Assembly: GCA_963921195.1 (NCBI GenBank)
Contig: OY992539.1
Coordinates: 134,195,182 to 134,259,181, forward strand
Length of the DNA: 64,000 nucleotides
Reading direction: 5' to 3'
From: Pegoplata infirma
Lineage: Eukaryota > Arthropoda > Insecta > Diptera > Anthomyiidae
In this document: piece after piece, positions 1 through 11,515 of the stretch
Position numbering within the stretch: the first letter of the stretch is position 1
Layout of the letters: each line of letters starts with the position of its first letter
The notes under the pieces: generated by a model
Told to the model about the DNA's origin: nothing
Database searches by the model: none
The model's input: only the letters and a program-made list of their open reading frames with translations
Translations under genes and position numbers: made by a program

Positions 1-955
1 GAGTATTTTTTTGTAATATTTACATTAAAAACACTGTTCGACAGCAAAAACCTTCCAGTGAAATTTCTAACTGGTCGTTATAGATTTTGGTCTCCTGCTT
101 CCAAATCTACCGTCCAAATTTTTCTAGCACGCACCGTTTTTGAGATATTCGCTGTTAAAAAGTAAAAAAAACACTTTTAGGGGTCCACTGTTACGTATTC
201 TTACGTTGCTTCCACGAAATAGGACTTGATTTCATAGAAAATGGACTTCCTGATTCCAAAACTGCAATCCACAATTTTCAAGCATGTTCTGTTTTTGAGA
301 TATTCGCGTTTGAAAATTTTAGTGTGATTAATAAAGAATATAAGTGCGTAACAGTAGAGTTTGAGTTTTTCAAACGCCAATATTTCAAAAACAGTACGCG
401 ATAGAAAAATTTTGATGCCAGATTTGGAATAAAGATGCCTTATTTTTACTAAATCGAGTTCTATTGTGTTTGAGCAACTTAAGAATACGTTACAGAGGAG
501 ACCCAAATATTTCAATATTAAAACGCGAATATCTTAAAAACCTTACGTGATAGAAAAATTAATTTTATTGATAACACCGCTCAACAAATCGAAGGTTTTT
601 GACTCCGGTTTGAAAGATTTTGACTCGCTGATTCCAATTCTGTGCTCCATTTTTCCATCACGTCTAGAATTTTAATTATTCGCGGTTGAAAATGCGAAAA
701 AACGCGATCTTTGCATTTTTTGAAAGCCTGCACAGCAGAAACTGGGTGGAATAAAAATCTGGTATAAAGCGTTAGAGTAGAATTGAACTACACTAAGAAA
801 AAAAAATTCTCAAATCAAGCAAAAACAACCTCATATTGAAAATAAAACAGTGACAAAAGTCAACAAACTTTGTTTTTTCTCAATTTGAAAATATTCATTG
901 ATGCTTTTATTATGACTTGAGTAGCAAACAACATTTTAAAAATGAAATGAAAGAA
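1..955. repeat. 955-bp direct repeat, copy 1 (arm of a long-TIR element)
   Basis: By eye this stretch matches 8027-8981 base for base at a constant offset of 8026. The match stops sharply at 955/956 and may run off the left window edge. The segment contains several diverged versions of a phrase like TTTTTGAGATATTCGC in both orientations. The copy at 8027 sits in the left arm of the element at 7654-14901, so this is presumably a piece of the same arm. Open frames in it, such as 201-515 on the minus strand, look like chance. It could be a recent duplication or an assembly duplicate. Confidence 0.9.
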
Positions 956-977
956 ATCTCATGTCGAAGTATCTGTC

Positions 978-3900
978 ATGTCGAGAATTAATTCTACTCA
1001 ATTCTCAGCGGATTATTGGGTATTAAAATCAATTACGAAATGCCAACCTGATCGTAGAATTTCTACAAAAGATTGGGATGTTCCAAGAAATATTGAACTG
1101 GCTGATCCATCCTTTGATAAACCTCAAAGAGTTGATTTGTTAATCGGTGGTGAATTCTTTTTTGACCTTTTAAGTGTTGGACAAATTAAAACTGGTCCAA
1201 CTACCCCGACACTCCATAAAACATCTCTTGGATGGATTGTGTGTGGAAAACATAATCGTTCTGTGGGTTCTAGGTCAACAATATGCCATATTAGTAATGT
1301 TATCGAAAACGAGGAAACTGTAGATTCACTTGTCCGACAATTATGGAAATTGGAGGAAATTTCAAACGAATCTACAGTTATCTTTAGCGAGGAGCAACAA
1401 AAATGTGAGGATCATTTTAAAAATTCGGTACGACGATTATCGTCAGGACGTTTTGAGGTCTCGTTGCCTTTCAAATCGGATCCTAATCTTTTGGGATCAT
1501 CATATGATACGGCCAAACGGCGTTTTCTTGCGCTTGAGCGTAAAATCTCCCACGACGAAAATTTTGGAGAAATGTATCACGATTTTATGAAAGAGTATGT
1601 TGACTTAGGTCACATGTCTATTATGGACAATAATATACCGGATTTTCCACATTATTTTATTCCGCATCAGTGCGTTTTGCGTCCTCTGAGCACAACTACT
1701 AAACTTCGTGTGGTTTTTGATGCTTCGAGTCGAACTTCTTCACGAACATCTCTAAATGATTTGTTGATGGTTGGACCGACCGTACAAGAAGAATTATATT
1801 CGACTTTGATCCGTTTTCGATTTCACAAGTTTGTAATCACTGCGGATATTGAAAAAATGTATCGCCAAGTTTTGGTTAGTGAAAAAGATCGCAATTTTCA
1901 ATTAGTACTTTGGAGACAAAATTCATCTGATCCGCTGCAAATTTATAGATTAAACACCGTTACGTACGGTACATCATCAGCACCTTTTTTAGCGATCAGA
2001 TGTCTAATTTATCTCAGCGATCTATTTAGAGATGTTTTGCCAATTGGGGCAAATATTATCCGCAGTGATTTCTACGTCGACGATTTGCTAACTGGCGCCG
2101 ATAGTTACGAGGATCTAGTAACTATTCGAGACCAGGTAACTGAAATTTTGTGTTCAGCTGGTTTTAATTTAACCAAATGGTTTTCAAATCACCCCGATTT
2201 AAATTTTTCAAACAATGCGGAAAAATTGTTACAAAAAGATTCCGATTCAGCAAAAGCTTTGGGCATACATTGGATTCCGAAGAATGACTCATTTACGTTT
2301 CATTTGGAAGATAACTTTCATGATCTGAAAGCAACAAAACGAAACATTCTGTCTGTTTCATCTCGGTTGTTTGATCCTCTCGGACTTTTATGCCCAATTA
2401 TAACTAAATCCAAAATGTTATTACAAGAACTTTGGATTCAAAAACTCGACTGGGATGAATCAATACCCTTGCGACTAAATACTGCTTGGGAAAATTTTAA
2501 GGGGAATTTGTCGAAAATTGATTCAATACAAATCCCAAGATTCGTCCACACAACTTCAACAGCAAATATTCAGATTCATGGATTTGCTGATGCTTCAATT
2601 CGTGCATATGGTTGCTGCATATATATTAGGAGTAGAGACTCAAATGGAGTCTTTTGTCGGCTACTTACAGCCAAATCTAAAGTCGCTCCCCTCAAGACTA
2701 AATCTCTTCCGAGACTTGAGTTATGTGCAGCACACCTTTTGACAAAATTGTGGAATCGAATTGAGAAAATGATAAGCTTTGAAATCGAGAGTGTAAATTT
2801 CTGGACCGATTCGGAAATCACTTTACATTGGATTAAAACCCATCCTTCTACACTCGCAACTTTTGTTTCTAACCGAGTTGCCGAAATACAGGAATGGTCA
2901 GACCGCGCTTTGTGGCGCCATGTGCCTACAAAACAAAATCCGGCTGACATTGTTTCGAGAGGATGCGATGTAGATGAGATAAAGGACTCAATTTGGTTTG
3001 AGGGTCCTTCTTTTCTACTCCAGGATGCTTCAAAATGGCCTGTTAATAAACATTTTGAATTAACCGAATGCCAAAAGTCGTTGGAAATACGAAAATCCAA
3101 TGTCCTCCTATCAGTAGAGAATTCTAAGGAATTTGATACATCTCCGGAATCTTCTGATAAGATTTCTCCGGAAGAAGCAATAGGAAATATATTTTTGAAG
3201 TTGATTGAAAATCATTCTTCATATGATAAAATTTTAAGAATCATGTGCTTTGTACTAAGATTCATTGACTGTGGTAGAAAATGCAAAATATCCAAGTCAA
3301 ATCACCCTACTGCAAAGGAGATGAAATGGGCCTTTTATAGGCTTGTGGAAATAATCCAGAGAGAAAAATTCTCTGAGGAGATTAAAAAATTGCAAAAATC
3401 TCTTGTGTTGCCGTCAAACATTCAAAGGCTAACACCATTTATCCACAATTTTACAGAGGAAAATCGAAATTTTTCACTAATGAGGGTAGGTGGGAGGTTG
3501 CTTAATGCACCATTACCGTACGATACGAAATTCCCACTTTTATTGCCAAAGAAATCTCTCTTTGTGACCCGCTATTTACGTGACTTGCACTTTAAGAATT
3601 GTCATGCTGGGACAAAGGCGTTAATATCCCTTTCACGGGAAAATATTTGGATAATTAATGCCAGGGATGAGTGCAGTAAAATAGTGCGGAATTGTGTTCA
3701 CTGTTTCCGCTATAAACCCAAATTAATGACTCAAATAATGGGTAATTTACCAACCGATCGGTTGAGAGCCTTACGGCCATTTTTAATAGTTGGCGTAGAC
3801 TTTTGCGGTCCCGTGAATGTTTCTTTGCGAATTCGCGGCAGACCCCCAATTAAAATGTATATTGCGGTTTATATTTGTTTCACGTCAAAGGCAGTTCACA

Positions 3901-4694
3901 TAGAATTAGTTTCCGACTTATCAACTGATGCCTTTATTTTGTCTTTTAAAAGGTTCGCGGCCAGGAGAGGACTCCCCAACAAAGTGTACTGCGACAACGC
4001 CACCAACTTCGTCGGCGCAGACAGGGTGCTGAAAGCGCAATACGAGGCGTTCGTGAAGGACAGAGGAGAGGTGGAGTCGTACGGAGCATCGTCCAGGGTA
4101 GACTTCACCTTTATACCGCCCAGGGCTCCTCACTTCGGAGGTCTGTGGGAAGCCGCCGTGAAGCAAGCGAAGTTCCTGCTTCTGCGAACCGTGGGGAACG
4201 CGTCGCTGACGCAAGAGGAGATGGAGACAATGATCGCAGAAGTAGAGGCGGTGCTCAACAGTCGCCCAATCGCACCGCTGTCTCCAGACCCGAACGACGG
4301 GCAGGCGCTAACTCCAGCGCACCTGCTAATAGGAGAGGGTCTGCGTTCGCTGCCGCCAGAATCCGCAGAAGGAACCAACGGCAACAAGGGGACGTTCTTG
4401 AGGCGATGGCGGATGCTCTGCGAACTCAAGCAGAAGTTCTGGCGGGCCTGGTCCAAAGAGTACGTCCTGGGGCTGCAGGACAAGGGCAAGTGGCACAAAG
4501 AAGAGCCCAACGTGAAAATCGGCCAAGTAGTGGTGGTCCACGAGGACAATCTCCCGCCCCGAGAGTGGTTGACCGGGATAGTCGTCGCCGCAACCGCGGG
4601 TCCAGACGGCAAGGTCAGAGTAGCGGAGGTAAAAACGAAAAACGGAATCTATAAACGGCCTATAGCAAAACTTGCCCCACTACCATTTGATTAA
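978..4694 (+). CDS. pol: BEL/Pao polyprotein fragment: protease end, RT, RNase H, integrase
   Basis: An uninterrupted 1238-codon frame. Residues 1-95 resemble the end of the BEL/Pao aspartic protease region (GGEFFFDLL, SLGWIVCGK). Reverse transcriptase follows, with the catalytic YVDD near residue 365. The RNase H-like Pao region includes SRLFDPLGLL, FADAS near 537 and LPRLELCAA. The integrase has an HHCC finger (HFKNCHAGT near 870, CVHC near 906), DDE-type residues in GVDFCGP (about 940), YCDNATN (about 1004) and GLWEAA (about 1055), and a C-terminal region of DUF5641 type ending at PLPFD. The first ATG is probably not the native start, because the frame stays open upstream to 957. Codon usage is AT-rich up to about 3950, clearly GC-rich to about 4620, then AT-rich again. 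The intact frame suggests recent insertion or sequence constraint, but without 5' parts the copy is unlikely to be autonomous. Confidence 0.9.
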   Translation: MSRINSTQFSADYWVLKSITKCQPDRRISTKDWDVPRNIELADPSFDKPQRVDLLIGGEFFFDLLSVGQIKTGPTTPTLHKTSLGWIVCGKHNRSVGSRSTICHISNVIENEETVDSLVRQLWKLEEISNESTVIFSEEQQKCEDHFKNSVRRLSSGRFEVSLPFKSDPNLLGSSYDTAKRRFLALERKISHDENFGEMYHDFMKEYVDLGHMSIMDNNIPDFPHYFIPHQCVLRPLSTTTKLRVVFDASSRTSSRTSLNDLLMVGPTVQEELYSTLIRFRFHKFVITADIEKMYRQVLVSEKDRNFQLVLWRQNSSDPLQIYRLNTVTYGTSSAPFLAIRCLIYLSDLFRDVLPIGANIIRSDFYVDDLLTGADSYEDLVTIRDQVTEILCSAGFNLTKWFSNHPDLNFSNNAEKLLQKDSDSAKALGIHWIPKNDSFTFHLEDNFHDLKATKRNILSVSSRLFDPLGLLCPIITKSKMLLQELWIQKLDWDESIPLRLNTAWENFKGNLSKIDSIQIPRFVHTTSTANIQIHGFADASIRAYGCCIYIRSRDSNGVFCRLLTAKSKVAPLKTKSLPRLELCAAHLLTKLWNRIEKMISFEIESVNFWTDSEITLHWIKTHPSTLATFVSNRVAEIQEWSDRALWRHVPTKQNPADIVSRGCDVDEIKDSIWFEGPSFLLQDASKWPVNKHFELTECQKSLEIRKSNVLLSVENSKEFDTSPESSDKISPEEAIGNIFLKLIENHSSYDKILRIMCFVLRFIDCGRKCKISKSNHPTAKEMKWAFYRLVEIIQREKFSEEIKKLQKSLVLPSNIQRLTPFIHNFTEENRNFSLMRVGGRLLNAPLPYDTKFPLLLPKKSLFVTRYLRDLHFKNCHAGTKALISLSRENIWIINARDECSKIVRNCVHCFRYKPKLMTQIMGNLPTDRLRALRPFLIVGVDFCGPVNVSLRIRGRPPIKMYIAVYICFTSKAVHIELVSDLSTDAFILSFKRFAARRGLPNKVYCDNATNFVGADRVLKAQYEAFVKDRGEVESYGASSRVDFTFIPPRAPHFGGLWEAAVKQAKFLLLRTVGNASLTQEEMETMIAEVEAVLNSRPIAPLSPDPNDGQALTPAHLLIGEGLRSLPPESAEGTNGNKGTFLRRWRMLCELKQKFWRAWSKEYVLGLQDKGKWHKEEPNVKIGQVVVVHEDNLPPREWLTGIVVAATAGPDGKVRVAEVKTKNGIYKRPIAKLAPLPFD

Positions 4695-4710
4695 AGATCT
4701 GCGATCCTTC

Positions 4711-4723
4711 AATGGGGCCGGAA
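4711..4723 (+). promoter_or_regulatory. Polypurine tract of the BEL element
   Basis: AATGGGGCCGGAA lies 17 bases after the stop codon and directly before TGTTGG. This is the position expected for the plus-strand primer next to a 3' LTR. Confidence 0.6.
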
Positions 4724-5093
4724 TGTTGGAGCGTGATAGTGGAGTTTTTTAGCCTAGATGGTTTTCTCCACAACATGGTTTTTTTATACTCATTTATTTT
4801 TTTATCCCTTTTTTACAAACTTATTTTTTTTTTATACTTACTTTTTTTTTATTACTTTTTTTAATAATAACGCTTGGTATTAATTGTTTTTTATTAAATT
4901 GTTTAATGAATTAATTATTTCAAATAACATGTCATAATCTGAATTTTAAATGACTAAATGTTAATATAAAATATATGGCAATCCTGGATTTATAAAATTG
5001 CTTATAATGTAAAAAATAACGGTTGTAGCTGAAAAGAGAAGAAAAGAATATAAAGAATTAAATAAATACTTGTTTATATACAGCAAACCAACA
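4724..5093 (+). repeat. Candidate 3' LTR of the BEL element
   Basis: The candidate begins TGTTGG immediately after the polypurine tract and ends CCAACA at 5088-5093, a 6-bp inverted TG...CA pair. A poly(A) signal AATAAA sits at 5061-5066. That leaves a very short U5, so the true end may lie further downstream. No partner LTR is present to settle the boundary. Confidence 0.55.
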
Positions 5094-5999
5094 AGACGCG
5101 TTCTTTTTTTTTATTTTCAAATACCTCCCACCATTTTCAAATTTTATAAAATAAAAATTTATAATTTATTTAAATTTTTATTTTCCCTTAAAAATTATTA
5201 AGGGTCAACATGAAAACTCATAGAATTTTCTTTTAAATATCAATTAAGTGTTTTATTTTTGTATAAATTATGTAATAAAAATGTCTCCGGCAGAATAAAA
5301 ACCATGAAAATGCAAATTGCATTTGTTCCCGGACTGTGCCACACAGGGACGGATTTTTGTTTATGGCGATTTTTTGCATAATTTTTGAAGTTTAAAATAC
5401 TTATTCTTAATTTTTTAATTATATATATTATAGTAAGATTGAAAATAAATATAAAATATGAACCGCAATATAATTTTAATTAATTTACAATTCATGTTAT
5501 TTTATATGTTTTGTTGTTTTTTTGTGTTTTGCTAGTGATGACAAAAATTAATCGATATTCCTTCACCGATACCACTGAAGTATTGTAGAATGTGGTGAAA
5601 CTCGGTCGTCGAAAGTGAAACTCATTCGACGTCGAAGTGATGCGCGTATTTAGAAATAAGGATGAATATCTCAGAATCTGAGACTTTTAATGTAGAAAAA
5701 GTAACTTAGATCCTTAGAATTTGAATTTTGTTCTATGGAAAACTGTTTACATGATCCTGATGCATAATTTTCATTAAATAAAACCAATATAAAGTGTTTT
5801 CGATACTCATTTTACAGATATTTCGATATAAATGACTTTTTAACAACGAAAATCTACTCAAAATCAAGAGTTTTTATAAAAAAATGTGTAAAACTTTTCT
5901 TTAAACACCAAAATATTTACAATACTACAAAAAACTTATGTTTGTTACTTGTATCATTAGTTGAAGTGTTTACATTTTTTAAAATTTTCTATTCCAAAA
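5094..5999. other. AT-rich spacer, no gene seen
   Basis: Very AT-rich, with many stops in all frames. I see no domain, RNA gene or clear element boundary. Confidence 0.6.
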
Positions 6000-6028
6000 G
6001 GGGGGGCCGGGCCCCCTGGGCCCCCCCC
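6000..6028. repeat. GC-rich palindromic tract
   Basis: A run of G, then CCGGGCCCCCTGGG, then a run of C, in otherwise AT-rich DNA. It may be the worn tip of a DNA transposon; no matching second end was found. Confidence 0.5.
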
Positions 6029-6075
6029 TGAATACGTCCATGTTTTAGGTTATTTTGAATATACCAAAATTTACG

Positions 6076-6105
6076 AATAGTCCTTACATTTTTGTAAGGA
6101 CTATT
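6076..6105. repeat. Short perfect hairpin
   Basis: AATAGTCCTTACA and TGTAAGGACTATT are perfect inverted repeats around a 4-base centre. It lies at the edge of the following mini-me-like repeat. Confidence 0.6.
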
Positions 6106-6372
6106 TTTCATAACTTTTGAACCGCTGAACTTATAACGCTCAAATGCAATACCAAACTTCTGGGGGAAACAACAACTGAATGTGTAAAGTTTCAGTCATA
6201 CCCGTGCAATACTTTGGCTGTGATCGCCATTTCAACAGACAGACGCTAGAATGTCTTAGAATCGATCACTGATATATATTTTAGGGGGTCCTAGATAAAA
6301 TATTTCTGGGTGATACAAACTGAACGACAAACTTATCTACACCCTCTATACCTAGAGTGGAAGGCAGAAAAC
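6106..6372 (-). repeat. mini-me-like repeat, minus orientation
   Basis: Compared with 12365-13250 on the other strand it shares the blocks around CATAACTTTTGAACC, GTCTTAGAATCGATCACTG and the end region with ACACCCTCTA. Only a remnant (ACAGACAGACG) of the GTCC/GTCT microsatellite is left. The family name is from memory of fly mini-me elements. Confidence 0.55.
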
Positions 6373-7479
6373 AAGAAAAAAAAAAATTGTTATGATGGTA
6401 TTTTGAAGATTTTTTTTCGGGGTTTAAGCAAAAAAAAAAAAACAAACCAAGAATTCTTTGAATAAAAATTAAATGTACAGGTGGTAAACTGCATTAAAAT
6501 ATATGAGTGAGTAACATTGAATGATGATAACTGATTGTTAGGAGCCAAAAATGACCTAAACGAGAATTAGATGAATTCCAAAAACGAAAAAAAAACATCA
6601 ACCAACACATCTCCCATTTGAGGGATTTTGCAGTTTTAAATGTTTGATGCTTTTTACTGTGTTCTGCTAAAACAGAATGATTGAAAGAACCCATTATTGT
6701 ATGCGAAATTATTCTTGAACCAAAAAAAAATATTTTATGCAACTATTTTAACATTTGATTTGTGGTTTTTGACGTTTTGTGTTTTTGTTTTGAAAGATTC
6801 AATGTTTTTGAATCCTGATAATTGCCCGCATTTGATTCATATAATCAAGCAGTTTAAATGTTAAATTTTCGTTATAGTTCTGTGGAATTTTGTCGGCTTA
6901 TTTTTTGTTGTTGTGGCCTGCCTGGCTTTTGTTTTATTTTATCCTAAATAAATTGACTTTTGATGTTGTTATTTTGAATTTGTGATTTCTTTTCAAATCG
7001 AATCATACATTTAGTTGAAATTGTAATACGTAATCTAATTCGTAATCCAAATTTTAATCCTACAAGATCATATGGGTTTTTGGTTCAATCCAACATATTT
7101 CAAATGCTTCATAAGATATTTGTAAAATCCATAACACTTTAGTCATCACCTTCTAGATTTTTCGCTTATTTAAGTCAATTTTCTGCGCTCGACCTCAGTT
7201 TGAGATTGTAAAAACATCTTGGCTGTGGGTGTATTTTATATTCTTCCTTCAAAAGGCCGAAGGAAGTTGCATGGCAAATGTGGATTTTATCTGTAAAACA
7301 GTGGACAGGATTGAAAGTTTAATTTTAAATAAGAAATAAAGAAGAAAAAAAATCCTATGGTACCCCTAATTAATAAAAAATACTTAAAATACCCATCTGA
7401 GACAATACGTATATACTAGCAGTCCTTGAGAAAAATCAAAATAAGTGTAAAGTTTTCATTACCCACACCAAACATAGAA
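6373..7479. other. AT-rich spacer, no gene seen
   Basis: Poly(A) stretches and AT-rich sequence without recognisable coding or repeat structure. Confidence 0.5.
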
Positions 7480-7653
7480 ACAAATATTGAGAAAAACAAT
7501 TTGAGTAATCACTTGTTTAAATTTTTAAATATGATTTGAGTAATTTTTTAATTGACGCAATTAAAAATTTACTCACAAATTAAAAAAAAAAATTAGTAAA
7601 TAATTTAATACAAAATTTAATAATTTTTTTTTTATTTTTTTATTCTCTTCCCC
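7480..7653. mobile_element. Left half of a split TIR element (family M)
   Basis: It contains TTGAGTAATCACTTG and AATTGACGCAATTAAAAA, also found at the left of the complete copy at 17838-18396. It breaks off at 7653 where the CCCAGC-tipped element begins. The complementary right half of family M starts at 14902, directly after that element. Confidence 0.6.
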
Positions 7654-8026
7654 AGCAAAAAAAGAGCTTACCATTCACTACAAAATTCACCACAACTTAT
7701 GAACCAGATGTACTTCTTCTTCAACTGAAACATTGATGAATTTAATATGGGCGTGACACACAAAGTATGTTCTTTTTATCGCCACTTTTCAGTGGCGAAA
7801 GATTGACACTTAAGTATAACATATATCACTAGTGTTTTTATCACAACTTCTGAAGTAGTGATCCGGATGTTCATATAACTTGACCTTTTGGAAGCACTTT
7901 TTTCATCACTTCTTTAGAAGTACATATTTCTTGGCATTTTGGGTGTGATTATGTCATTTTTATTTGGTGATTCAGAACTTCTAAAATAAAGTTCTTTTTC
8001 ACTTATTTTTGTAAGATTGATTGAAA

Positions 8027-8981
8027 GAGTATTTTTTTGTAATATTTACATTAAAAACACTGTTCGACAGCAAAAACCTTCCAGTGAAATTTCTAACTGG
8101 TCGTTATAGATTTTGGTCTCCTGCTTCCAAATCTACCGTCCAAATTTTTCTAGCACGCACCGTTTTTGAGATATTCGCTGTTAAAAAGTAAAAAAAACAC
8201 TTTTAGGGGTCCACTGTTACGTATTCTTACGTTGCTTCCACGAAATAGGACTTGATTTCATAGAAAATGGACTTCCTGATTCCAAAACTGCAATCCACAA
8301 TTTTCAAGCATGTTCTGTTTTTGAGATATTCGCGTTTGAAAATTTTAGTGTGATTAATAAAGAATATAAGTGCGTAACAGTAGAGTTTGAGTTTTTCAAA
8401 CGCCAATATTTCAAAAACAGTACGCGATAGAAAAATTTTGATGCCAGATTTGGAATAAAGATGCCTTATTTTTACTAAATCGAGTTCTATTGTGTTTGAG
8501 CAACTTAAGAATACGTTACAGAGGAGACCCAAATATTTCAATATTAAAACGCGAATATCTTAAAAACCTTACGTGATAGAAAAATTAATTTTATTGATAA
8601 CACCGCTCAACAAATCGAAGGTTTTTGACTCCGGTTTGAAAGATTTTGACTCGCTGATTCCAATTCTGTGCTCCATTTTTCCATCACGTCTAGAATTTTA
8701 ATTATTCGCGGTTGAAAATGCGAAAAAACGCGATCTTTGCATTTTTTGAAAGCCTGCACAGCAGAAACTGGGTGGAATAAAAATCTGGTATAAAGCGTTA
8801 GAGTAGAATTGAACTACACTAAGAAAAAAAAATTCTCAAATCAAGCAAAAACAACCTCATATTGAAAATAAAACAGTGACAAAAGTCAACAAACTTTGTT
8901 TTTTCTCAATTTGAAAATATTCATTGATGCTTTTATTATGACTTGAGTAGCAAACAACATTTTAAAAATGAAATGAAAGAA
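8027..8981. repeat. 955-bp direct repeat, copy 2
   Basis: Identical by eye to 1-955. It starts in the left arm of the CCCAGC-tipped element and continues inward, after which the sequence changes to CTGTGATTTG at 8982. See copy 1. Confidence 0.9.
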
Positions 8982-10015
8982 CTGTGATTTGAATATGTTT
9001 CATGCTTATATCAAAGGTGCTCATAATCAAATTAAAATGATAGTCATGTTCAATTTAAAATTGACCATTAAAATAATTTTCTTTATACTTATCTCCTAAA
9101 ATTTTCTTTTAAAATAAAACAATTAAAAATTTGTTATATGTATATTTTTTATTTTGCTACAGAATAATTAGAAAAGTAACATTTGTATAATAAGTAATAT
9201 GTATATCATCGCTGCTCTGAAGAAAACGCAACACTTAAACATTTTTAAAGATGCCCACAAATTTGCTTAATTTTATCTCTTTAAACGTATTTTTTCTCTT
9301 TAAATAAAACATATTTTATAAATATTTAAATTGTATTACAATAACTAATTTTCTTTAAGTTGAATTTAAAAAAATCACCCAAAAGTTCATAATGTACACT
9401 CTAAAAAGTCCTTGTAAAAATACTACTATAAAGTGGGTAAATTTTTATGTAAAATAACACACAACGCCTAAAATTGAGCACCAAGTGTTTAAAATTTTAG
9501 TTTACACACAAAAATTTTAATATTACGCACATTATATAGTATTTTGTGAGTTTATAAATATTTTTTTTAAAATTATAAACACAAAATTTTTAAAATTACA
9601 CATTTAATGTTTATTGTAAACATTAAGTGTTTAATTTTCAATATTAAACATTAAATGCGTAATGTTCAACAATTTTAAAATACAAATTGTCAAAATAAAA
9701 TAAAAAAGGAAAATTTAACCAAAAAATTTAGTTATGCTCACAATTAAACTAAAATAACGCGAAAAAACCATAAAATAAAAACAAATAAATTAAAAAAAAG
9801 TGAAAATATTAACCAACGCGTTGCTGATCAAAGACACAAAAACAAACCCGATTTTTTTTAATTCGTAATATTTATGAAAAATATACATTGCATTTTTTCT
9901 TAAATATTTGCAATAATAAATCAGAAAGGTAAGTACCACAAATGTCTTGGATTTTTTGAATTATTCTTTACAAAAATGTGTGGATATCAGAATCTGAGAA
10001 TATTTTTTGTAAAGA
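8982..10015. other. AT-rich interior, no gene; possible TIR tip at 9393
   Basis: No coding signal. From about 9393, TACACTCTAAAAAG and ATAAAGTGGGTAAA have inverted counterparts near 12140-12188, ending AGAGTGTA. They may be the two ends of another inserted element of about 2.8 kb; the boundaries are uncertain. Confidence 0.4.
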
Positions 10016-11515
10016 AAAAGTATCTCAGATTATGAGAATTTATCTACAGAAAAAATTTTTTCAATTCCTTAGCAGATTCTGGAAAGATTTCAATAAAAAT
10101 TTTTTGATTCCAAAAGATTTTTTTCTGCAAAAAAATTAACCAGTTTCTGAGAATTTTTCTATAGAAAAAATATTTCTGATTTTGAAAACTTTTCTATAGA
10201 AAAAATATTTCTGATTCTGAAAACTTTTCTATAGAAAAAATATTTCAGATTCTGAGAATTATTCTATATACGAAATATCTCAGATTTTAAGAATTTTTCT
10301 ATAGAACAAAATATATTCTCATATTTTGTCTATAGAAAAAATATCTCAGAATCTTATATTTTGTCTATAAAAATATATCAGATTCTGAAAATTTTTCTAT
10401 AGAAAAATTCATTAGATTCTGAGAATTTTTCTATAGAAAAAATTCAATGGATTCTGAGAATTTTTTTATAGAAAAAAATATCTCAGGCTCTGAGAATTTT
10501 TCTAAAGAAAAAATTTCTTATGTTCTGAGAATTATTCTATAGAAAAAAAATTTTAGATTCTGAAAACTATTCTATAAAAGAAATTTTCAGATTCTAAAAC
10601 TTTCTGTAGAAAAAAAATCTCAGATTCTAAAAAATTTTCTATAGAAAAAATATCAGGTTCTGAGTAATTTTCTGTAGGAAAAATATATCCGATTCTGAGA
10701 AATTTTCTATAGAAAAAATGTATCAGATTCTAAGAATTTTTCTATAGAAAAAACATATCAGATTCTGAGAATTTTTATATGGAATAAATATCTCAGATTC
10801 TTAGAATTTTTCAATCAAAAAAATAACTCAGATTATAAGAATTTTAATATAGAAAAAATATCTTCGATTCTAAAAATTTTTCTATTACAAAATATCTTAG
10901 ATTCTGAGAGTTTTTCTGTAGAAAAATTATTTCAGATTCCGAAAATTTTTTAATTTCCCAGATTTGGAAAAAAATATCTCAGATTCTAAGAATTTTTCTA
11001 TGAAAAAAATATCTCTAAAAAATATTTTAAGAATTTTTCTAAAGAAAAAATATTTTAGATTCTGAAAATTTTTCATAAAAAAAATTCTTTAGATTCTGAG
11101 AAATTTTCTATAGAAAAAATATCTCAGATACTGAGAATTTTTCTATAGAAAAAATATCTTAGATACCTAGAATTTTTCTATAGAAAAAGTATTTTAGATT
11201 CTGAGAATTTTTCTATAGAAAAATTATCTCAGATTCTAAGAATTTTTCTTTAAAAAAATATAACAGATTTTAAGAATTTTTCTAAAAAAAAAATTTTTAG
11301 ATTCTAATAACTTTTCTATAGAAAAAATTCTTTAGATTCTGAAAAATTTTCTATAGAAAAAATATCTCAGATACTGATTTTATAGAAAAAATATCTCAGA
11401 TACAATGAAATTTTCTATAGAAAAAATATCTCAGATTCTGACATATTTTGTAAAGAAAAATTATCTTGAATTCTGAGAATTTTTCTATAGAAAAAACTTC
11501 TCAGATTCTGAAAAT
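10016..11515. repeat. 1.5-kb array of short dyad repeats
   Basis: About 40 diverged tandem copies, each near 37 bp, of a unit built from two dyads: TTTTTCTATAGAAAAA and TCTCAGATTCTGAGA. Every unit can therefore read almost the same on both strands. Copies carry many substitutions and small indels. Related short stretches occur at 15350-15520, 18640-18720, 47030-47160, 48405-48818 and 50956-51130. Confidence 0.85.

Larger units (their letters stand above)
956..5093 (+). mobile_element. 5'-truncated BEL/Pao LTR retrotransposon
   Basis: The fragment runs from inside the protease region through RT, RNase H and integrase to a polypurine tract and a candidate 3' LTR. The 5' LTR, gag and the front of the protease are absent. 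The pol frame is open right up to the 955/956 boundary, so the truncation coincides with the edge of the 955-bp repeat. No second LTR is visible in the window, so LTR identity cannot be used for dating. Confidence 0.85.

Noticed and set aside
201..515. 104-codon minus-strand frame present twice (also 8227-8541)
   Set aside because: It is duplicated only because the 955-bp repeat is identical. The diverged arm at 14020-14901 does not preserve it, and it has no recognisable domain.
4130..4654. Long frames on both strands across the integrase 3' region
   Set aside because: They are products of the GC-rich stretch, which lacks stop codons; the integrase frame explains the sequence.
1..8981. The 955-bp repeats as the two LTRs of the BEL element
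   Set aside because: The polypurine tract and TGTTGG...CCAACA boundary lie directly after the stop codon, over 3 kb before the second repeat copy. The repeats match the arm of a different element, and the BEL protein lacks its N-terminal half next to copy 1.
10016..11515. CRISPR-like array
   Set aside because: The units are contiguous and diverged with no unique spacers, and the context is a eukaryotic transposon-rich genome.
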